NCBI RefSeq assembly: GCF_016808335.1
Contig: NC_053149.1
Span: 38,580,118 to 38,644,117, forward strand
Direction: 5' to 3'
DNA from: Panicum virgatum
Taxonomy: Eukaryota > Streptophyta > Magnoliopsida > Poales > Poaceae
Length of the DNA: 64,000 nt
The notes under the pieces are model-generated. The model was not told the origin of the DNA. It was given only the letters and a program-made list of their open reading frames with translations, and did no database searches. Positions within the stretch are counted from its first letter, which is position 1, and each line of letters begins with the position of its first letter. Positions 23,005 through 33,336 of this stretch are shown here, in pieces. A program made the position numbers and the translations under genes.

Positions 23005-25048
23005 GCGAGTCCAAGGCACGCTACCCCCAAGTGCAGAAGCTGCTATACGCCATCCTCATCACATCAAGAATGCTCCGGCACTACTTCCAAGCCCACGAGA
23101 TCAAGGTGGCCTCATTCTATCCACTCGGCGACATCCTGCACAACAAGGACGCCAATGGCCAAGTCGTCAAATGGTCAGTAGAACTCGGCGCCTTCACGAT
23201 TGAGTTTACGCCGCGCTCCACAATCAAATCTCAAGCCTTGGCCGACTTCGTCGCTGAATGGATCGAGATCCAAGATTCTCCACCCGACACCAGATCCGAG
23301 CACTGGATCATGTACTTTGACGGCGCCCTCAACCGTGATGGAGCTGGCGCTGGAGTCCTCTTCATCTCCCCCAAAGGTGAACAACTCTTGTACGTCCTCA
23401 AGTTACTCTTCAAGGCTACCAACAACGCTGCCGAGTACGAAGCTCTCACCCATGGTCTCCGGATCACTGTCACACTTGGCATCAAGCATCTGTTGGCTTA
23501 TGGTGACTCCAAAGTCGTCATACAGCACGTCAACAAAGACTGGGAGTACACCAAGGAGAAGATGGATGCCTACTGCCGGGAGATCAGGAAGCTCGAAGCT
23601 AAATTCTATGGTCTGGAGTTCCACCACATCCCCAGGGACGACAATGTGGTGGCGGACGTTCTGTCCAAGCTCGGATCCAAACGGTCCATCGTACCACCCG
23701 GCGTATTCGTTCAAGCACTCAACAGCCCTACGGTCAAGATGGAAGAGGAACCTCCTACAAAGCCCGACTTGGTCCCGGCCATAGGGCAGCAGGTTCTTAC
23801 TCTTAACACTGACTGGCGCTCCCCCATCATCGACTTCATAAAGAACGACAAAAGCTACCCAAAGGGAAGGAGCACGAGAAGCTTGCACGCCAATCCAGCA
23901 ACTACGTCGTTATAGGAACCGAGTTGTTCAGGCACTCGGCATCCTCAGGAACCCTGTGCAAATGCATCACACATGATGAAGGAGTCCGACTCCTTAGCAA
24001 TATCCACTCGGGTATCTACGGCAACCACGCGGGCGCCTCTACCCTCGTGGGGAAAGCCTTTCGATCATGCTTCTGCTGGCCCACGACCCTGGCCGACACC
24101 CGAAACATCATCAGACAATGTCCTGGGTGCCAGTTCTTCTCCAAGCAGCAGCACATCCCGGCTCAGGCCCTACGGACTATACCGCCTTCCTGGCCATTCG
24201 CTTGTTGGGGACTCGACTCGGTGGGACCCCTGAAGATGGCAGTCGGCAGATACAGCCACATATTCTTGGCGATAGACAAGTTCACAAAATGGATCGAAGT
24301 CAAGCCAGTGACAACTACTACAGCAGCCAAGGCAGCCGAATTCATCGAGGAGATATCACACCGTTTTGGAGTGCCTAATCGGATCATTACCGATCTGGGT
24401 ACTTCATCACAGGCTCCGAGTTCTGGGACTACTGCCAAGAGAGCTGCATCGACGTCTACTACACCTCCGTAGCGCACCCCAGGTGCAATGGCCAAGTAGA
24501 AAGGACCAATGGCTTGATCCTCCAGGGGCTCAAGGCCAGAATTTTTGATCCGATTGAAAAATATAGTGCAAAGTGGCTCCAAGAACTACCCAGAGTGGTC
24601 TGGGGGCTCTGCACACAGAGAAGCCGGGCTATCGGCTATTCGCCATTCTTCATGGTGTACGGTTCTGAAGCAGTCTTGCCATCGGACATAGCTTTTGGTG
24701 CTCCGCGCATCCAGAATTACGACGAAAACGAAGTCGAATCGACTCGATGCACCGACATCGACTCGGCAGAGGAGCACCGCCTGACGGCCTCCATACCACA
24801 TGCGAGATATGAACAACAGCTCCGGCGCTATCATGATCGCAATGTCCACGAGTGAGACTTCAACGTCGGCGACCTGGTTCTACGACGAATGCAGTCGACT
24901 ACCGGCGCTCATAAGCTGTCCTCTCCATGGAAGGGCCCTTTGTAGTTAGTGGGATAGTGGTTCCCGGAACCTATCACCTACAGAGGCCAGACAGTACAGA
25001 CGTGGGCAACCCATGGAATATCGAGCACCTACGCCGCTTCTATCCGTA
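23005..25048 (+). pseudogene. pol: Tat pol fragment: RNase H and integrase (copy A)
   Basis: The fragment begins inside the gypsy-type RNase H (frame open at 23031). It continues into a second, plant-type RNase H with its acidic residues present: YFDGA (Asp codon 23319), NNAAEYE (Glu 23433), AYGDS, and RDDNVVAD. A second RNase H after RT is characteristic of the Tat lineage. Integrase follows in another frame from about 23924: a zinc-binding H..H..C..C module (IHSGIYGNH, then CPGCQ), the core Asp residues in LDSVGP and IITDLGTS, and a C-terminal part ending LRRFYP at 25048. Frameshifts near 23865 and 24410 and a stop at 24853 (TGA where copy G has CGA) break it. It is not functional. Confidence 0.85.
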
Positions 25049-25512
25049 GAAGCATAGAAAATGCAAAGCTATGTACCCATCTACACATTTAATAAAGTTT
25101 GTTGCATCTTATACATCACATTCTACTTGCTTTTGTTCTTTACCGAGTCGTTTTCAACACGCTCGAGGGCTGCGTCTCGGCCACCCAGCCAGCCCCCACT
25201 CGGAGTCCGACCAGTCAGACAGAAACAACCCGGTCCGCTCTTACTGAACATAGCCGAATACGTCCAGGAACCACTCTGTGTCACCCTAATTCACCACGCA
25301 TATTGATGATCTACTCTCAAGCGCTACCAAAAGGGCTCAGAGTCCGCTTTCCACCTACTCGGCAAATTCAGAAAAGAACTCGGACCGTGGGCATAACTTA
25401 ACAGCAAATAAAATAAAACATTGTTTACAAAAATATTGTTTTTAAGTCGGTCCATCCTGACCAATGTTTCTTGCAGCAAAATAAATAACAGAAACTCCTG
25501 GAGACCGGCGGA
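25049..25512. other. Non-coding spacer between Tat pol and the antisense gene (copy A)
   Basis: This is about 465 bp between the convergent 3' ends of pol and the antisense gene. It matches 56617-57079 in element G. It contains AATAAA-like signals (about 25090 and 25409) but no convincing gene. Confidence 0.5.
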
Positions 25513-28312
25513 TTACAGCTCGGCCACGATGCGCTCGGTGATCTCCAGGACAGCGGCATGGTTGGCCTCCCAATCTGTGTTGGAGCAGTCTTCAGGTACG
25601 CCGTCCCCCACCGGATCCAGATCCGCCTCCGGGAGATGGGACTTCACTAGTCCCAGTGTGTGCTGCACGGCATCCCTGGCAGCTCCCTTAACAAAGGCCC
25701 CCAGTCGGCCACGGGACGCCTCTAGCCTCTCAGATAGGCTCTCGGCCATCGCCACGCCCTCGGGCTTGAATGCCCCAGCCTGCTCAGGCGATCCAGTGTT
25801 GCCCGAACCTGCGCCGCTTGATCATCCGCTTTTGCAAAAGAAGCACTCGGCTGGGTCAGCCCAAGCTGCCGAAACAACACACACCCAACAGTTGTATGAT
25901 TTCCAAATAATACTTCGACGAGCCTGTTGCTCCAGGCGAAGCTTCTCTTCGGTGGCGGCCTCCTGGGCCTCAGCCATTTCCCGGAGCTTCTGCAGCTCCT
26001 CATTGTCCTTGGTGCAGGCCTCCAACTCTAAAACAAAACACAAGTCAGAGACAAAACAGTGCAAAAAGGACTCGGCTGACATTGACCCGACTCCTTACCG
26101 TGCCTCTCTTTGCATAGAGCCTCCTCGGCCTTCACCCTCTCGGCCTCCAACTGGCAGCCCCGCGCCTCCAGCTCGGCCACCCTGGCCTCGAGCTCCGCCA
26201 CCCGGTTGATGGCGGTCCTCCCCTTGGCCAGCTCCTGGGCGGCCTGCTCCGACAGCTCCACCAGAGCCTGGAGAAGAACTCGGCATTACAAGACGACACC
26301 TACAAGAACAAGTTGGCTTCACAAACAGAATGAGGCAGGAGACTTACCTCGACCAACCCTTGGGCGAGCTTGGCGGACGTCACGAGCTTGCCGGAGACCG
26401 TGTCGTCTCCCTCCTCGTCTTCGTCCTCCTCGGCCTCCTCCTTCGCTGGTGGGGTTCTGGCTCCCTCGGAGGGCTCGGCCTGGGTCTTCTCCACCTCGAT
26501 GGCCGGGACCTCCTCGGTCCTTGCCACCTCAATGACCGGGACCTCGCGAGCCTCGACCACCACATGCGTCGCCCCTTCGTTACGTGGCAGATCCTGCATC
26601 TCCACGTCCTGGAGAGGAGGGGAGACCCTGTTGCTGGCCTCCTCCTCCTCGCGGCGGGCGCGGCTCTTCGCCGGACTCGCCCGCGACGAAGTCAGTAGCG
26701 CGGCATCACTGGAGCCGCCCTCGGTGGATGACCCCTCCGCCTTCCTCTTGGCGCCGCTGATTGATGCCCTCCTACATCAAAGAAAAAGGCGCTCAGCACG
26801 GCTCCAGGAAAGAAAAATCAAGCAAGAATCAAGACTCAGATCCAGAAACTTACCCGCTGCTCCGGCGCAGCACGAATTTGAGCTTCAGCGGCGCGGCACT
26901 TCCCCGTCCCTAGGCCGCTTCCTTCTCGGCTTGGGGGCCGGCCGATGCCGACCCCACTACAGCAGTGGCCGGGGGCGGCGATGCTCCCCGGACCTTGCTC
27001 GTCCCCTTGGGGGTCGGGCTCCTTAGCGATCGCTGCACCACCGTCAACCCCGCCTTCGATAGCGGGATCTTCCTCATGGTGCGTCACATCTTCCTCCTTG
27101 GGGCGGCCGACGATGGCGGCCCCGGGGCTCCGGTGATCTCCACCTCCGACTCGCTCCCCATGGAGGAGTCGGAGGAGAACTCTATCTCCTCCTCCGCCGG
27201 CTAGCACAGCTCGGCGGGGGCGGCGACATCCTTGCCAGGGTCCCCCTCAGACAGAGGAGCTGGGGACCAGTACTCCAAGACCTTGGCCTGCAAAGGATCT
27301 AAGTTGTGTCACTACCCAACGGGTGCAGTCGGAAAAATAGAGCAAAAATAGAGGAAACAACTCGAAAATGAACAAAACAACCCGGAAGATTTGAGAAGAC
27401 TCACGGCATCGGTCGGCCGCTTCAGGCAGAGGGCTTTTGGGCAGCCCTTGTCCTGGATCTGCCCCGCCATGATGCAGGCGACCCGGTTCGCGATCTCTTC
27501 CCGGGGGACCTTGCGCTCCTGTCTTCGGGTTGGGTCTTGACGACCCCAGTATTCGAAGGCCGGGTGGACCCTCTCCAAGATCGGCTGCGTGAGCCGCTTG
27601 CAGAAGGAGAAGGCCACCGCGGCCCCTGTCAGACCTTGCGCCGACAAGTCGGCGATCTCCTTGAGGAGGCTCTCCACCTATGCCATCTCCTCGGTGGTCG
27701 GCGGCTCTTCGCAGCACGCCTTGTACTCCGGCGCGCGGCCGGTGCACGGCCGGAGGTAGGGCGCCGGGTTCGACACCACGAACCATTCCCGCGCCCACCC
27801 CTTGTTGGTGTCGCGGAGCTCGAAGTCGGGGTAGCGCTCCAACGGCACATCGAGAAGGTGGCCCTGCCCACAATGTTCCGGCGAACATTGGACGGGTGCC
27901 CCTTGAGGCAGTACAGATCCCGCCACAAGTTGAAGTGGGGAGCGATCCACAAGTACCCCTCGTAGAGGTGGATGAAGATGGTGATTTGGGCGATTGAGTT
28001 GGGCTTGAGATGCGTTACCTTGAGCCCGTAGAAGTGAAGAAGCCCGCGAAAGAACGCCCCTGCGAGCAGCGCAAAGCCCTTCTCATAGAAGGACTTGAAC
28101 ACGACCATCTGGTCCGTGTCCTCCGACGGGAACTCCTCCCCGTAGCAGCACCGCCACCCGGAGATCTGCTTCTTCGGGAGGATGCCACGCTCCACCATGT
28201 CCTGGATGTCGCTCTCTTGGAGTGTGCACTTCTGCCAGGACAACAATAGCGGCGGAGCTTCTCCAGCGCTTCCCGAGGTCGAGGATGATGACGCAGCAGG
28301 TGTGGCGGCCAT
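25513..28312 (-). pseudogene. Antisense gene of Tat element (gypsy-associated 'aORF'), copy A
   Basis: The likely start is the ATG at 28312 (context GCCATGG). The N-terminal part reads WQKCTLQESDIQDMVERGILP, then EEFPSEDTDQMVVF and a conserved block with GLLHFYGL and IHLYEGYLWI. This resembles the plant 'putative gypsy type transposon' domain found antisense to pol in Tat elements. A donor GTGAGT (27404) and an acceptor TTTGCAG (27288) suggest a 117-bp intron. The downstream part is Glu-rich, then a coiled coil (repeated AELEARVAELEA), ending at 25513. The role of such genes is unknown. This copy is broken: a frameshift near 27870, a stop near 27678 (TAG for CAG) and a stop shortly after the acceptor. 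It is transcribed toward pol and has its own TATA-like box at 28457-28466. Confidence 0.7.
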
Positions 28313-28456
28313 GGCGATTGCGGCAAGGCTCAGGCGAGGGGTGGAAATCGCGAGGAACAAGGAAGCCGAGAGCTTTGGAAACTCGTCGAGTCAGCAAGGC
28401 GGCGGAAAGCTCTGGAGCGCTCAGGAACAGGGTGGCCGCTCCACGCTGCCTCCCCT

Positions 28457-28466
28457 GTTTAAATAT
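28457..28466 (-). promoter_or_regulatory. TATA-like box of the antisense gene, copy A
   Basis: The minus strand reads ATATTTAAAC about 145 nt upstream of the antisense start codon. It is conserved in copy G (60084-60094). Confidence 0.4.
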
Positions 28467-28683
28467 CGGAGGCTGCACAACGGGCAGATCCGAAATCAAC
28501 GGCCGGGTCAGATCAGGCCGGGAATCTTATGGCGAACGGAGCGGGATAAACGGTAACTTTGTTTTTACCGTTGCCCCTGACAGCCCCGCTCTTCTGTCAG
28601 GTGCGTTAGATCCGCGCGGAGAGATAACGGTTGGATTTTTACCGTCATGCGAATATACTCCGAATATTCCAGAAACAACCCGG

Positions 28684-29210
28684 TGTGTCTCCGTGACCCA
28701 GCCAGGGCCTCAGGGCCCGGACGCCATGACTACTCAGCGCGTCTCCGTGATTCTATCAGCGACCCTGCTCGGGGGCTGGGAGGCACTTACGACTCGGCGT
28801 GTCTCCGTGACCCAGCCAGGGCCTCAGGGCCTGGACGCCGTGACTACTCGGCGCATCTCCGTGACTCCGCCAGCGACCCTGCTCGGGGGCTGGGCACCAA
28901 TTACGACCCGGCGTGTCTCCGTGACCCTGCCAGGGCCTCAAGGCCCGGATGCTGTGGCTACTCGGTGCGTCTCCGTGACTCCACAAGCAACCCTGCTCAG
29001 GGGCTTGGCGCCACTTACGACCCGGCGTGTCTCTGTGACCCAGCCAGGGCCTCAGGGCCCGGACGCCGTGACTACTCGGCGCATCTTCGTGACTCCGCCA
29101 GCAACCCTGCTCGAGGGCTAGGCGCCATTCACAACCCGGTGCGTCTCCGTGATCCAGCCAGGGCTTCAGGGCCTGGACGCCGGAACCACTTGGAAAGTCT
29201 CAGTGGCTCA
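28684..29210. repeat. 114-bp minisatellite in the Tat 3' UTR (copy A)
   Basis: About 4.6 units of 114 bp: the landmark CAGCCAGGGCCTCAGGG or a close variant starts near 28699, 28813, 28927, 29041 and 29155. Each unit is two related halves of about 57 bp, both containing GTCTCCGTGAC. One half contains CTCGGGGGCTGGG, which resembles the element's own polypurine tract. Tandem repeats in the 3' UTR are known for plant Tat and Ogre elements. The frames opened here (114 is divisible by 3) are repeat artefacts, not genes. Confidence 0.9.
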
Positions 29211-29539
29211 AATCATGGCTTGAGGGTCAGGGAACCGAGTAGGATTCATATGCTACGGCTGTCTCGAGATAGCTAGGGACTGATACCCTCAGCAGATCGG
29301 TGTAACAAAAATGTTTGCTGAGTGCTCAGGCATTCGGACCAACAAGAGTTAAAGATCAGTTCTTTGACCCTCGAAACGCTTCTCCGAAACCTTCCGAGGC
29401 TCGGGGGCTACACCCAATGGGTGCGCCCAGGGGCGCATCCCGTTCTGGATCTACAACAACGACGGACATTCTTTGTGAGCACCGAAGGACTTTGTTCAGT
29501 ATGACAAGGTTCAACTCGGCCCTCCAGCGATCGGGGGCT
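29211..29539. other. Tat 3' UTR end and polypurine tract (copy A)
   Basis: Non-coding sequence matching 60816-61166. It has a polypurine-like CTCGGGGGCT at 29400-29409 and the likely functional tract TCGGGGGCT immediately before the LTR at 29540. Confidence 0.6.
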
Positions 29540-30014
29540 TGACGGAGGTAGATCTATGTACCTCCCTACCGAGTGGGTTCCCCGAACCCAGGAGACTACC
29601 CTTCTCGGTGACTCGGCTACGACTACTCGGCATGCAGGACTCGGCTGTGCGCGGAAAGGATCTTCAGTAGATCAGGATGAGAGGCTCCAGCTAGGAGACC
29701 GGATATCTAGGGATCTTAACCGACCTCCTTCCTTGTAAAACAACCTGAGCATATCTTCCTTGTACCCCTACGGTTCCTGGTCTATATAAAGGAGACGTGG
29801 GAAGACCCATAGAGACTTATTTTTTTCGCAGCATTCCACAAACCCTAATACAACCCAGAATACAGGACGTAGGGTATTATGCTCATCGCGGCCCGAACCT
29901 GTCTAAGTCCCTGCATCTTCATGTTACCATCGAGCTCTTGGTCCTGAGATCCCCCTCGTGAAACTCTACCACCGGGTACACCCCTGGTGGACTGGCCGGA
30001 ATAGCAATCCGACA
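29540..30014 (+). repeat. Tat LTR shared by copies A and G (475 bp)
   Basis: The LTR starts TGACGGAGG after the polypurine tract and ends TCCGACA before the primer site. It matches 61167-61641 at the same length, with about 30 differences counted by eye (roughly 6%). It is at once the 3' LTR of copy A and the 5' LTR of G. Confidence 0.9.
29783..29791 (+). promoter_or_regulatory. TATA box of the Tat LTR
   Basis: TATATAAAG lies about 245 nt into the LTR. The same box is at 61410-61417 in the other LTR. It is the likely core promoter of G. Confidence 0.7.
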
Positions 30015-30016
30015 GT

Positions 30017-30034
30017 TGGCATGCCAGGTAGGGG
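30017..30034 (+). promoter_or_regulatory. Primer binding site of Tat element G
   Basis: TGGCATGCCAGGTAGGGG lies two bases after the LTR end. Its position and TGG start fit a tRNA 3' end complement. I do not assign the tRNA with confidence. Confidence 0.6.
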
Positions 30035-30059
30035 ACTCAGGGCTCATACGTTGAGTTCA

Positions 30060-30541
30060 ATGGCAGCTAACACCAGCATCGTCTTCTCCGTCAGCGTCAC
30101 CGTCCAGATAGAGGCAATAGTCGGCTTCTCCTTCACCTTTGGGAGCTTCCCGGAGGTCACGGTTCCCAGGAACCCCACCTCTGGCCCCTCAGCCGTCGGG
30201 GGAGACGTCTTTGCCGGGATTAGATCCGATCTGACCCCCCAGGCTTCAGTCACGTCTCGGATTCCCGAATCCGAGAACTTCGACGTGACGACCATGCCAG
30301 TTAGGGTGAACCGTCGCCCTGCCGAATCTGTTGACGATCTGATTTTCCAGATAGATCGCATCGGTAGATCCATCGCTGAGTGTATCCAACTTGGCGAACT
30401 CGCGCTTCACCACCAAGATGACCCTGACCGAATCCTGCGTAGACTCGACAGTGTCTCCACCAGGACCAGATCTGATCTGGCCACCCCGAGATCCGTCACA
30501 CCTCGAGTTCCCGAACCCGAGGCGGACTACGTGATGGTCAC
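30060..30541 (+). pseudogene. gag: Tat gag, N-terminal piece
   Basis: The open frame begins with MAANTSIVF at 30060 and runs to the insertion point of C at 30541. It includes a repeated module of about 80 residues: RSDLT..SVTSRIPE at about 30222 and RSDLA..SVTPRVPE at about 30465, with RRPAES-DDLIFQIDRI-RSIAEC after the first. The second module is cut by C and resumes at 40202 (RRPARSADDFISQIDRV). The function of this N-terminal part is not known to me; gag proteins form the particle that packages the element RNA. Confidence 0.65.
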
Positions 30542-30736
30542 TGTCGGTGTTTACCGCCAAGCCTGCTCAGGGATACCCTTAGCAGTAAGGTTTGTAGGTA
30601 GGGATCGACTGCTCGGGAACTCGATGGTGCAATGGACACAAAGATTTAGATAGGTTCGGGCCACGAGTTGCGTAATACCCAACGTCTTGTGTGGTTGTTT
30701 GTATTGCCTTAGGTGTTCATGTTTTGAGGGGGTCCC
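30542..30736 (-). repeat. Element C left LTR, outer part
   Basis: It starts TGTCGGTGTTTACCGCC and matches 39785-39980. It is interrupted at the target site GTCCC by element D and continues at 37722. Confidence 0.85.
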
Positions 30737-31195
30737 CGTTGACGGTCTTTTATACCGTCAACTCCTGCTTAAAGACATGAAGAATGAACATCAACAATAG
30801 TGGTAGGGGTTATTACTAACGAATTCCACGAGTTTTGGTGATTCTTGGTTTGCAGGCACACAAGTCGGAAATAAGATGAAAACACAAAGAATACACAGAT
30901 GAAACCACAGAAGATTGCATCCTGCGTTACAATTGCAAGATGGGCCCGTTTGACATAGAAAACTGATGTACAAAGCCCCGGCACCGACATACACAAGTTG
31001 GGGGCCCACCTAGCAGTGTCCAAGATGAAAGGCGGCGCGAGAGGTGGCAGTCATGGGCCGGCCGAACCACAGGGTCGGCCGGCCCCATGTCGGCGCCATT
31101 CGGCCTCATCTTTGGTGGGAAGATCATCCTTATCCTCCTGAAGGCGGTGCCCAGTGTTTCCATATTTAATTCTGGTGGGAACCGACCTTCTTGGG

Positions 31196-31204
31196 CTATA
31201 AAAG
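31196..31204 (+). promoter_or_regulatory. TATA box of element D 5' LTR
   Basis: CTATAAAAG sits about 110 nt after a GGCCGGCC motif. The matching box in the 3' LTR is at 36794-36802. Confidence 0.65.
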
Positions 31205-31528
31205 GAGGCCTCCATCACTCCTCACAACACACACCACTAAGGAGCAACACCACCATTCCAAGATGTAGTAGAGTAGTACTAGTTGGAGATGGGAGTTAGG
31301 GAGAGTAGTGTAAGGTTTCAGAAGAGTCCTCGGAGGTCTAGCATCTCGGCCCCTTTGTAAAAATCAAGTGCTTTATCTTATTCTTCTCTATTTACTGAAA
31401 TGTCTTCATGGTTATCTATTTCTTACCTTAGTGTGTTAGTTAAGCATTGTTAAGTGTAGTGTTTATATTTTGGCACGAGATCTCTGTTCGACCGAATGCT
31501 CTGGTTGTCAATTGTGGCTAGAGTAGTA

Positions 31529-31563
31529 ACCGATAGTGTAGACGTGGTGTCTATACTATCGGT
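31529..31563 (+). other. 15-bp stem-loop in the transcribed part of the D LTR
   Basis: ACCGATAGTGTAGAC and GTCTATACTATCGGT pair across a 5-nt loop with one G-U. The 3' LTR copy (37127-37161) has two C-to-T changes in the left arm, and both still pair as U-G. Confidence 0.6.
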
Positions 31564-32119
31564 TTCCTGAGGTTGCGCCCAACACCACGGATAGTTGTGG
31601 TAGCCCCGAAGGTGACAGCTCTGACCAGGCCTTTGTATTCCACCACGTTCGGGTTTGTGTTTCGTTGGGCTGTTGGCAGCCTGACCCCGATCACACCTTT
31701 TCCAGTCTTGTCGAGGATCGGAAAGGTACCGTCGCCCCGATGTGCCAAGGTGTGATCGCTTTGTTTGACCTTTGCTTAGTTAACCCCTTTGGTGTGAATT
31801 AGAGTAGAACCACAGTAATGGAGAAGTAAATAGGAAACTTGACCTCTCTCGTTGACCTCCTAGCTCTGCTTGTCTACTCTGCTATCTTATCATGGAGTTC
31901 TCCTGTGTGTGTCACTTATACAAAACTCCTATTCCTTCTTATACCCCATAATAGTCTAGTCGGTATACTAGCTAGCAGTTACGTGATGGCTATCTATGAA
32001 CTTCTTTAACCATTGCTTCCCTGAGGATAAATACGATACCCTGGAATACTCTTAGGTGAAAGCTACAGCGGCATCCGTTTGCTTGCGGATTTATCTGTTT
32101 GCGTTAACAAATGCCAACA

Positions 32120-33336
32120 AGCTTTCTGGCACCGTTGCCGGGGAAGCAATTGGCGTAAAGATTTTGATATTTACTTTGATATCTGCTAGCCTAGTTTACC
32201 ACTAGCTTTTGTGGACATATAAAAAAACAAAGAAGAGTATCTTTACGAGCCCAGGGTGCCTAATCTTTCTTGAATAATCAAACCACCACCCTGCCATCTC
32301 ATAGATAGGCACATATGTATACACACTAACTCTATGTAGGTGGAGAGAAGATAGCCGTCATGAGAAAATGAGACCATCATATGTGACGGAACGACTACAT
32401 TGCATCACTCACAATTCAATCATAAATTGTGAGTGATGAATCGATCAAGGTAAGAGAACCAGTCCAAAAACATTTGATTCCCAAGTTTATTTTCACCATT
32501 GCATGTTTTTAATTCATCATATATCTAGTGCTTTCCTCGGGTGGCTCCTAGTCTTTGAGCTATTTTCGGGCGCCATGCCTAGTCTAGGTAGATGACAATT
32601 TTATTGTTATCTATCTATTCAATGCTCCTAGTCTAGCTTCGTAGTAGACGGATGTTAAACATGCATCATATGTTGGCTATGCCAGTCGGTGTGGTGTTTT
32701 AGCTTGATGGTCGATGCTACGAGCAAAAGCTGAAGCCTAGATTTTCATGCATCTCATCACTCATTCAATTTCTTTTTTCTAAAACCATGGCATGTTTGTT
32801 TAAATGCATTTATCCAACCCGTTTGCATTGTTTTGCATATAAAAAAAATGGTTCCCTAATCCATCATTCAATGTTCACACAACCATTTGAATCAATCTCA
32901 AATTTATCATTTTCATACTACCTTTTCATAGTGTGCTTCGGTTTGGGAGTACTGTACATACTTCCATAGGCTTTTAAATTAAGCATGGTGCTTAGGTTAA
33001 AAGCCTACCTTAATCAAATTGGACATGGAGTTTAATTTGATTAATTGAACCAAAGCTGCTAGTATAGACTTTGGATGCATGCCTGGACTAACCCCTGCAA
33101 AAATTTCTCAAAACCATAAGGGTAAGTCTGTTGAGATGAATTCAAATGGAGGTAGATCAAAATTAATTTGGTGAGCTTTGGATGAAACCTTGATCAAGAA
33201 GAAAAAAAGAAAAAAAAAGAAAAAAATATCATGCACCCACCAAGCCAAAAACCATATAGAAAAAATCACGATGGCATGACGGAGGCAAGAAGTGAAATGA
33301 TCCAGATCCTCATCTCCGGGACTAGATAACGAGCAT
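32120..33336. other. Element D internal domain, left part, non-coding
   Basis: It starts with the tRNA-Asp primer site TGGCACCGTTGCCGGGGA (32127-32144), as in Athila elements. The rest is AT-rich with a purine-rich run near 33197-33230. I see no gag or pol. Confidence 0.7.

Larger units (their letters stand above)
23005..29539 (+). mobile_element. Tat-lineage gypsy element, copy A, 5'-truncated internal domain
   Basis: The sequence runs from the degenerate gypsy RNase H through the plant-type RNase H, integrase, antisense gene and a 3' UTR with a minisatellite, up to a polypurine tract (TCGGGGGCT) at 29540. It is collinear with 54570-61166 of element G, so the two are the same family. Its own 5' LTR, gag, protease and RT are absent because Athila LTR E and the junction at 21718 cut it off. 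It shares its 3' LTR (29540-30014) with G. Confidence 0.85.
30737..32119 (+). repeat. Element D 5' LTR (1383 bp)
   Basis: It begins CGTTGACGGTC (TG mutated to CG) and ends ATGCCAACA. It contains the terminal hairpin 30738-30762, paired GGCCGGCC motifs (31055-31064 and 31074-31086), a TATA box CTATAAAAG (31196-31204) and a 15-bp-stem hairpin (31529-31563). Confidence 0.85.

Noticed and set aside
23200..23784. Ser-rich 194-codon frame overlapping Tat RNase H, and its homologue at 54749-55348
   Set aside because: These are +1 frame shadows of the pol coding sequence, which has the conserved RNase H residues in the other frame.
28684..29210. Regular repeats as a possible CRISPR array
   Set aside because: The units are contiguous with no unique spacers, and the setting is a plant retrotransposon.
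28222..29276. Long frames across the 114-bp minisatellite
   Set aside because: The unit length is divisible by three and GC-rich, so any open unit stays open. The repeats are in the 3' UTR and drift freely between copies.
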